From NCBI GenBank assembly GCA_026985945.1, contig JALSPN010000189.1:1-8970 (forward strand): DNA of 8,970 nt, written 5' to 3'. The notes under the pieces are model-generated. The model was not told the DNA's origin. It was given only the letters and a program-made list of their open reading frames with translations, and did no database searches. Below, one piece after another: positions 5,883 to 8,970 of the stretch; the stretch's first letter is position 1, and each line of letters starts with the position of its first letter. The stretch is from Thermodesulfobacteriales bacterium. GTDB taxonomy: Bacteria > Desulfobacterota > Thermodesulfobacteria > Thermodesulfobacteriales > Thermodesulfatatoraceae. The position numbers were made by a program, and so were the translations under genes.

Positions 5883-6899
5883 ATGAGAGAAGCCCAGCTT
5901 TATGAAAAGCTTGAAGACCGGATGGTGCGGTGCCATCTTTGTAACCATCGCTGTAAAATCCCGGCCGGGAAATTCGGAATTTGTCATGTGCGCTACAATG
6001 AAAATGGCATCCTTTATTCCCTGGTCTATGGAAAGATTATCGCTAAACACGTAGATCCTATTGAAAAAAAACCCCTTTTTCACTTTTTACCTGGATCACG
6101 GAGTTATTCCATTGGGACGGTGGGGTGTAATTTTCAATGTGATTTTTGCCAGAATTTTGAGATTTCTCAGTATCCCCGGATAGAGGGAAGAGTAATAGGC
6201 GAGGATACCACCCCCGAAGAGGTGGTGGATGCGGCTCTAGCCACGGCTTGCCAGACAATTTCTTACACTTATAACGAACCTACCGTTTTCTTTGAGTTTG
6301 CTTATGATTGTGCCCGTCTGGCCACTAAAAGAGGGCTTCGAAATATTTTCGTCTCAAACGGTTATATGACTATTGAAGCCCTGGATACTATCCATCCCCA
6401 TCTTCACGGTGCCAACATAGATCTTAAGGCCTTTCGTGAAGAGTTTTATCGCAAGCACTGTAAGGCCCGGTTGGCACCGGTTCTGGAAACCCTCAAACAT
6501 CTCAAAAAGCTGGGGGTTTGGCTCGAGGTCACCACTTTGATTATACCGGGAAAAAATGACGACCCGGCTGAACTGAGAGACATTGCCCGCTTTATTAGGG
6601 AAGAATTGGGCCCAGAAACTCCCTGGCACGTGACCAGGTTTTATCCCCGTTATCAGCTCCTTACCAGGCCTGCTACCCCGGTGGAAACCCTGCGCATGGC
6701 CTACCGAATAGGGAAAGAAGAAGAGCTGAAATATGTTTATACCGGCAATGTTCCAGGGGAGGAGGGGGAAAATACCTACTGCTGGCAATGTGGGGCCCTT
6801 CTTATCGAACGTTACGGTTTTATGGTGAATCTCTTCCGCATCACCGAAGAGGGAACTTGCCCGGAATGCGGGGCCAAAATTGATGGGGTATGGAATTAA
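5883..6899 (+). CDS. amrS: AmmeMemoRadiSam-system radical SAM enzyme AmrS
   Basis: A 338-residue cytoplasmic radical SAM protein. The 4Fe-4S/SAM motif CNFQCDFCQN gives C82, C86 and C89 (CxxxCxxC). An N-terminal cysteine cluster, CHLCNHRC with a further Cys at 34 (C17, C20, C24, C34), and a C-terminal zinc-ribbon-like pair, CWQC (300/303) and CPEC (326/329), are both typical of the AmrS family and could hold extra metal. GTVGCNFQC, SYTYNEP and VSNGY are conserved features shared with pyruvate formate-lyase-activating enzyme relatives. Start ATG is preceded by GAGGAGGT (5868-5875) at 7-base spacing. AmrS is named for genomic association with Memo and AMMECR1 proteins; neither is in this window. 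The family's reaction is, to my knowledge, unresolved. It could otherwise be listed as a PflA-like activase, but the extra cysteine clusters favour AmrS. Confidence 0.9.
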   Translation: MREAQLYEKLEDRMVRCHLCNHRCKIPAGKFGICHVRYNENGILYSLVYGKIIAKHVDPIEKKPLFHFLPGSRSYSIGTVGCNFQCDFCQNFEISQYPRIEGRVIGEDTTPEEVVDAALATACQTISYTYNEPTVFFEFAYDCARLATKRGLRNIFVSNGYMTIEALDTIHPHLHGANIDLKAFREEFYRKHCKARLAPVLETLKHLKKLGVWLEVTTLIIPGKNDDPAELRDIARFIREELGPETPWHVTRFYPRYQLLTRPATPVETLRMAYRIGKEEELKYVYTGNVPGEEGENTYCWQCGALLIERYGFMVNLFRITEEGTCPECGAKIDGVWN

Positions 6900-6983
6900 A
6901 AATTGCCAAATTTAAAGGGGCCTTTCCGAAAATAGAAGCTGTCTAATCAGACAATTTCGACTTTTATTAGTGGGAGCAATTTT

Positions 6984-7061
6984 TTAGTCAACATTAGCTT
7001 CGGGTCCGTTCCTGTTTTTCGTTCCGAAAAATAGGAACGGACCCAATGATTGTTGGACTAA
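6984..7061. repeat. Long imperfect palindrome / extended hairpin
   Basis: The core is GGGTCCGTTCCT (7002-7013) paired perfectly with AGGAACGGACCC (7033-7044). It continues inward through a G-T wobble and TTTTTC/GAAAAA to a 5-base loop (7021-7025), giving 19 bp. Outward, broken pairing continues to TTAGTC (6984-6989) / GACTAA (7056-7061) and AACA (6990-6993) / TGTT (7051-7054). On the plus strand a U-rich stretch follows (7062-7075), so it could terminate amrS. The size and perfect core also suit a palindromic repeat element or a structured RNA. Also, GAAGCT (6935-6940) can pair with AGCTTC (6996-7001) next to the core. Confidence 0.75.
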
Positions 7062-7136
7062 TATTTTTGATTTTTAATCTTTAAATGCCGAAAAACTGTA
7101 TGGAGGGGTGGGCTATATCCCGGATGGGGGTGGCCC

Positions 7137-7523
7137 ATGAGTTTCGTTCTTTGGAAACCATGTTATTGTATCGGAGATCACAAGATTGATAATCAACACC
7201 GACGTTTAGTTTCACTCTTGAATTTTTTATACGATCGTATTCAGGAAGCCTGTTCTAAAAAACTCATTGACATTATTTTGATGGAATTGGTGCGTTATGC
7301 AGAAGAACACTTTCGAGACGAAGAAGCCCTTATGGAACGAATCAGGTTCCCAGAATTGAGTCATCATCGGCGCGCTCACGAAAAACTTCTCTACGAAGTC
7401 TTTAAATTTAAAGAAAAATTTGATTCCGGATTGGCCAGCAAAATGGATCTTCTCCATTTTTTACACGACTGGCTTATAACACATATAATTGATGAAGATT
7501 TGAAAATTAAGAAATATCTCTGA
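7137..7523 (+). CDS. Single-domain bacteriohemerythrin
   Basis: A 128-residue cytoplasmic four-helix protein that binds O2 at a non-heme di-iron centre. All seven canonical ligands are visible: H21 (IDNQH), H58 and E62 (HFRDE), H77 and H81 (HRRAH), H116 and D121 (HIIDED). Length matches stand-alone bacterial hemerythrins. The N-terminal segment reads W6-KPCYCIGDHKID, with a C-x-C (C9, C11) just before the first helix, which is not part of the usual motif. ATG 7137 is the only good start; GGGGGT (7126-7131) lies 5 bases before it. It is followed at 99 bases by a superoxide reductase gene with its own promoter. In anaerobes such proteins are thought to store, deliver or sense O2. No output domain is fused, so a sensor role would need a partner. 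Confidence 0.93.
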   Translation: MSFVLWKPCYCIGDHKIDNQHRRLVSLLNFLYDRIQEACSKKLIDIILMELVRYAEEHFRDEEALMERIRFPELSHHRRAHEKLLYEVFKFKEKFDSGLASKMDLLHFLHDWLITHIIDEDLKIKKYL

Positions 7524-7565
7524 CCAGGCCTTCAACCAAAATTATCTTTTGTAATAAAAATTTTC

Positions 7566-7594
7566 TTGGTTTCTTAGGCTTTTGAGCTTATAAT
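7566..7594 (+). promoter_or_regulatory. Sigma70-type promoter of the superoxide reductase gene
   Basis: TTGGTT (7566-7571) and a perfect TATAAT (7589-7594) are separated by 17 bases. The predicted start near 7601 leaves a leader of about 22 bases that carries the AAGGAGG ribosome-binding site. The presence of this promoter suggests the gene can be transcribed independently of the hemerythrin gene. Confidence 0.65.
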
Positions 7595-7622
7595 TTTTAT
7601 AAATTTTTAGAAGGAGGACGTG

Positions 7623-8114
7623 ATGGAAAGAAGGGATTTTTTAAAGGGGGTCCTTGGAGGGTTGGCTTTTTTGGTTTCTCTGAAGGAGGCCCGGGCTTAT
7701 AATTTTGAAGAAAAAGTCAAAGAATACAAAGAAAAATATATTCCTTCCGCTAAAAAAGAAGACAAAAAACTCAACCGCCTTAAAAACAGAGAAAATCCTT
7801 CTCTTCTTGAGAAAAAGCATGTTCCCGCTATCATTGCTCCCAAAGTGGTAGGCTCCGGGGAGTGGTTTGAGGTAAAGGTGAAGGTCGGCTTTATGGTGAC
7901 CCATCCTTCCAAACCCAACCACTGGATCACGAAGATTTATCTCCTGGCAAATGGACAAAAAATTGCCGAGGTAGATTATCCGGTGGGAGGGGTTGCGGCT
8001 TCAGAGGCCACCTTCAAAATCCGACTGGAGAAAGACACCAGGCTTGAGGCCGTTGAGAACTGCAATCTTCACGGCACCTGGATAAGTGAGCCTTTTGAGA
8101 TCAGGGTCATTTAA
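7623..8114 (+). CDS. Tat-exported superoxide reductase (neelaredoxin/desulfoferrodoxin family)
   Basis: A 163-residue protein predicted to be exported folded by the Tat system: RRDFLKG (residues 3-9) is a textbook twin-arginine motif, followed by a short hydrophobic stretch to about residue 20 and ARA before residue 26. A charged Lys/Glu-rich linker (26-60) leads to a superoxide reductase iron-centre domain. Expected ligands of the Fe(His4-Cys) centre are H66 (KKHVP), H94 and H100 (HPSKPNH), C147 and H150 (CNLHGTW). K65 matches the catalytic lysine; the usual Glu immediately before it is replaced by Lys (E63 is one place further away). No desulforedoxin-type Cys4 domain is present. It would reduce periplasmic superoxide to peroxide. 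ATG 7623 is chosen over GTG 7620 because AAGGAGG (7611-7617) then has 5 rather than 2 bases of spacing. Hydrophobic stretch is short, so cleavage versus anchoring is unclear. Confidence 0.88.
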   Translation: MERRDFLKGVLGGLAFLVSLKEARAYNFEEKVKEYKEKYIPSAKKEDKKLNRLKNRENPSLLEKKHVPAIIAPKVVGSGEWFEVKVKVGFMVTHPSKPNHWITKIYLLANGQKIAEVDYPVGGVAASEATFKIRLEKDTRLEAVENCNLHGTWISEPFEIRVI

Positions 8115-8118
8115 GGCT

Positions 8119-8150
8119 ATCAAAAGGGGGGGTTAATCCCCCTTTTTGAT
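8119..8150. terminator. Bidirectional terminator shared by superoxide reductase and mazG
   Basis: Stem ATCAAAAGGGGGG (8119-8131) / CCCCCTTTTTGAT (8138-8150), 13 bp with one G-T wobble, 6-base loop. Each strand has A-rich sequence before and T-rich sequence after the GC core, so it can work both ways. The mazG stop codon (8133-8135) lies in the loop, and the last mazG codons form one arm. Confidence 0.85.
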
Positions 8151-8951
8151 TTCTTCCCAGACGGCGTCCATCTCAGAAAGGGAAACTTCTTTTAAATCCC
8201 TTCCCTGGTTCTTAAAGTGTATTTCCATTTTCCGGAAGCGTTTTTCAAATTTTTCGTTGGCGGCTTTCAGGGCCTCTTCGGGGTTAACCCCCAGTTTGCG
8301 CGCAAGATTGGCCATGGTAAAGAGGAGGTCCCCCAGCTCTTCAAAGATTGCGACCTCATCTTTATCTCCAAGGGCCCTGAGGAGTTCTCCGGTTTCCTCC
8401 TGGACTTTGGCGAGAAGATCCTTTGGGTTTTCCCAGTCAAAGCCCACGCGCCCGGCCCTCTCCCCCAGGCGAAAAGCCCGCTGAAGAGCCGGAAGATTTT
8501 TGGGAAGATCACCCAGGATAGAGGCCTTTTTCCCTTTTTCCCGGGCCTCTTTCTCTTTTATCTTCTGCCATTGAGAGATTACCTCTTCGGCGGCGGTGAG
8601 TTTTCTCTCCCCGAAAACGTGGGGATGACGACGGATCATCTTTTCGGCACAAAGAGTAAGCACATCGGAGAGGTGGAAAACTCCGGCCTCTTCGTAAAGA
8701 TAAGCCAGAAAGATCAAAAGAAAGAGGAGGTCGCCAATTTCTTCACAAACCAGGAGGGGTTCCTTACGTTCGATAGCTTCGGTAACTTCGTAGGCCTCTT
8801 CAAGAACGTATTTTTTGAGGCTTTCGGGGGTCTGTTTTCGATCCCAGGGGCAGCCGTCTGGAGCCCGCAACCGGGCTACAATCTCCACCAGTTTTACGAA
8901 AAGAGGGCCAAGGTCCTTAAAATCTTTATCTTTTTTCTTTTCCATGGCCAA
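8133..8951 (-). CDS. mazG: Nucleoside triphosphate pyrophosphohydrolase MazG
   Basis: A 272-residue cytoplasmic enzyme hydrolysing (d)NTPs to NMP and pyrophosphate. E. coli MazG, a close match in length, acts in nucleotide-pool sanitation and dampens the stringent response during starvation. Two tandem MazG domains are present. The N-terminal one has LRAPDGCPWD (28-37), EEAYE (51-55) and EEIGD (70-74). The C-terminal one has EETGE (185-189) and EELGDLLF (204-211). The Mg-binding EExxE and ExxD motifs are intact in both, although in the family the C-terminal domain usually carries the activity. The start is TTG at 8949-8951, with GAGG (8959-8962) at 7-base spacing; ATG at 8943-8945 is the alternative but sits 13 bases from GAGG. 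The gene converges on the superoxide reductase gene and is probably monocistronic at its 3' end; its promoter lies at or beyond the window edge. Confidence 0.95.
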   Translation of the reverse strand: MAMEKKKDKDFKDLGPLFVKLVEIVARLRAPDGCPWDRKQTPESLKKYVLEEAYEVTEAIERKEPLLVCEEIGDLLFLLIFLAYLYEEAGVFHLSDVLTLCAEKMIRRHPHVFGERKLTAAEEVISQWQKIKEKEAREKGKKASILGDLPKNLPALQRAFRLGERAGRVGFDWENPKDLLAKVQEETGELLRALGDKDEVAIFEELGDLLFTMANLARKLGVNPEEALKAANEKFEKRFRKMEIHFKNQGRDLKEVSLSEMDAVWEEIKKGD

Positions 8952-8970
8952 GGATATGCCTCAAATTATA

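Noticed and set aside
6354..6788. Minus-strand 144-codon open frame inside amrS
   Set aside because: Antisense shadow of a well-supported radical SAM gene, with no start signal or family match.
7073..7136. Promoter or operator for the hemerythrin gene
   Set aside because: T-rich stretches give several weak -10-like matches, but none has a plausible -35 at 16-18 bases. GGGGTGGGC/GGGGTGGCC near the start looks like a chance repeat.
7623..8114. SoxY/SoxZ-type sulfur carrier as an alternative identity of the Tat protein
   Set aside because: The Tat leader and beta-rich domain first suggested it, but HPxxxxH and CNLHGTW are superoxide reductase iron ligands and there is no GGCGG-type C-terminus.
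8146..8484. Plus-strand 112-codon open frame opposite mazG
   Set aside because: Ser/Arg-rich antisense shadow, beginning inside the shared terminator.
8965..8970. Perfect TATAAT on the minus strand at the window edge, as a -10 box for mazG
   Set aside because: Initiation would then fall about 7 bases before the TTG start and remove the GAGG ribosome-binding site. The -35 region is outside the window, so it cannot be judged.

Overview
The window looks like chromosomal DNA of a strictly anaerobic, probably thermophilic Gram-negative bacterium. A Thermodesulfobacteriota-like (sulfate- or sulfur-metabolising) lineage would fit. This is inference from the gene set: a superoxide reductase with a twin-arginine leader, a bacteriohemerythrin, an AmrS-type radical SAM enzyme, a CheX phosphatase, and soluble proteins rich in Lys and Glu. 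No rRNA or other phylogenetic marker is present. I see no CRISPR array, tRNA, intact insertion sequence or prophage, and most genes belong to known families.

Left part (1-3466). The window opens inside an ammonium transporter gene (+, 5' end missing), which ends at a small hairpin terminator. Convergent to it is a two-gene minus-strand unit: a UbiE-like methyltransferase and, overlapping it by 8 bases, a short protein made of prenyltransferase/squalene-cyclase type repeats. A good sigma70-type promoter lies upstream of the methyltransferase. In the other direction runs an ArsB/NhaD/SLC13-like ion permease, unusually T-rich and Phe-rich.

Middle (3467-5882). A 428-base gene-free stretch holds two GC-rich hairpins and the terminator of a second, complete ammonium transporter (minus). 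Upstream of this amt lies the most informative regulatory region of the window. It has a sigma54-type -24/-12 promoter (GG-N10-GC), an IHF-like site, and a terminator-like hairpin whose distal arm is the gene's own Shine-Dalgarno and whose U-tract abuts the ATG. The expected sigma54 start falls inside the hairpin, so only read-through RNA would carry it whole. Further upstream is an orphan cheX (minus).

Right part (5883-8951). amrS (+) is followed by an intergenic region dominated by a roughly 78-base imperfect palindrome. Then come a single-domain bacteriohemerythrin and a Tat-leader superoxide reductase (both +), a plausible oxygen-defence pair. mazG (minus) converges on the latter. One bidirectional terminator serves both, and mazG's stop codon sits in its loop.

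Functional themes are nitrogen-regulated ammonium uptake (two amt paralogs in convergent orientation about 2.9 kb apart), oxygen/superoxide defence, and nucleotide-pool or stringent-response housekeeping (mazG). The best candidates for something undescribed are the amt2 leader architecture, the coupled methyltransferase/toroid-repeat pair, and the long palindrome.
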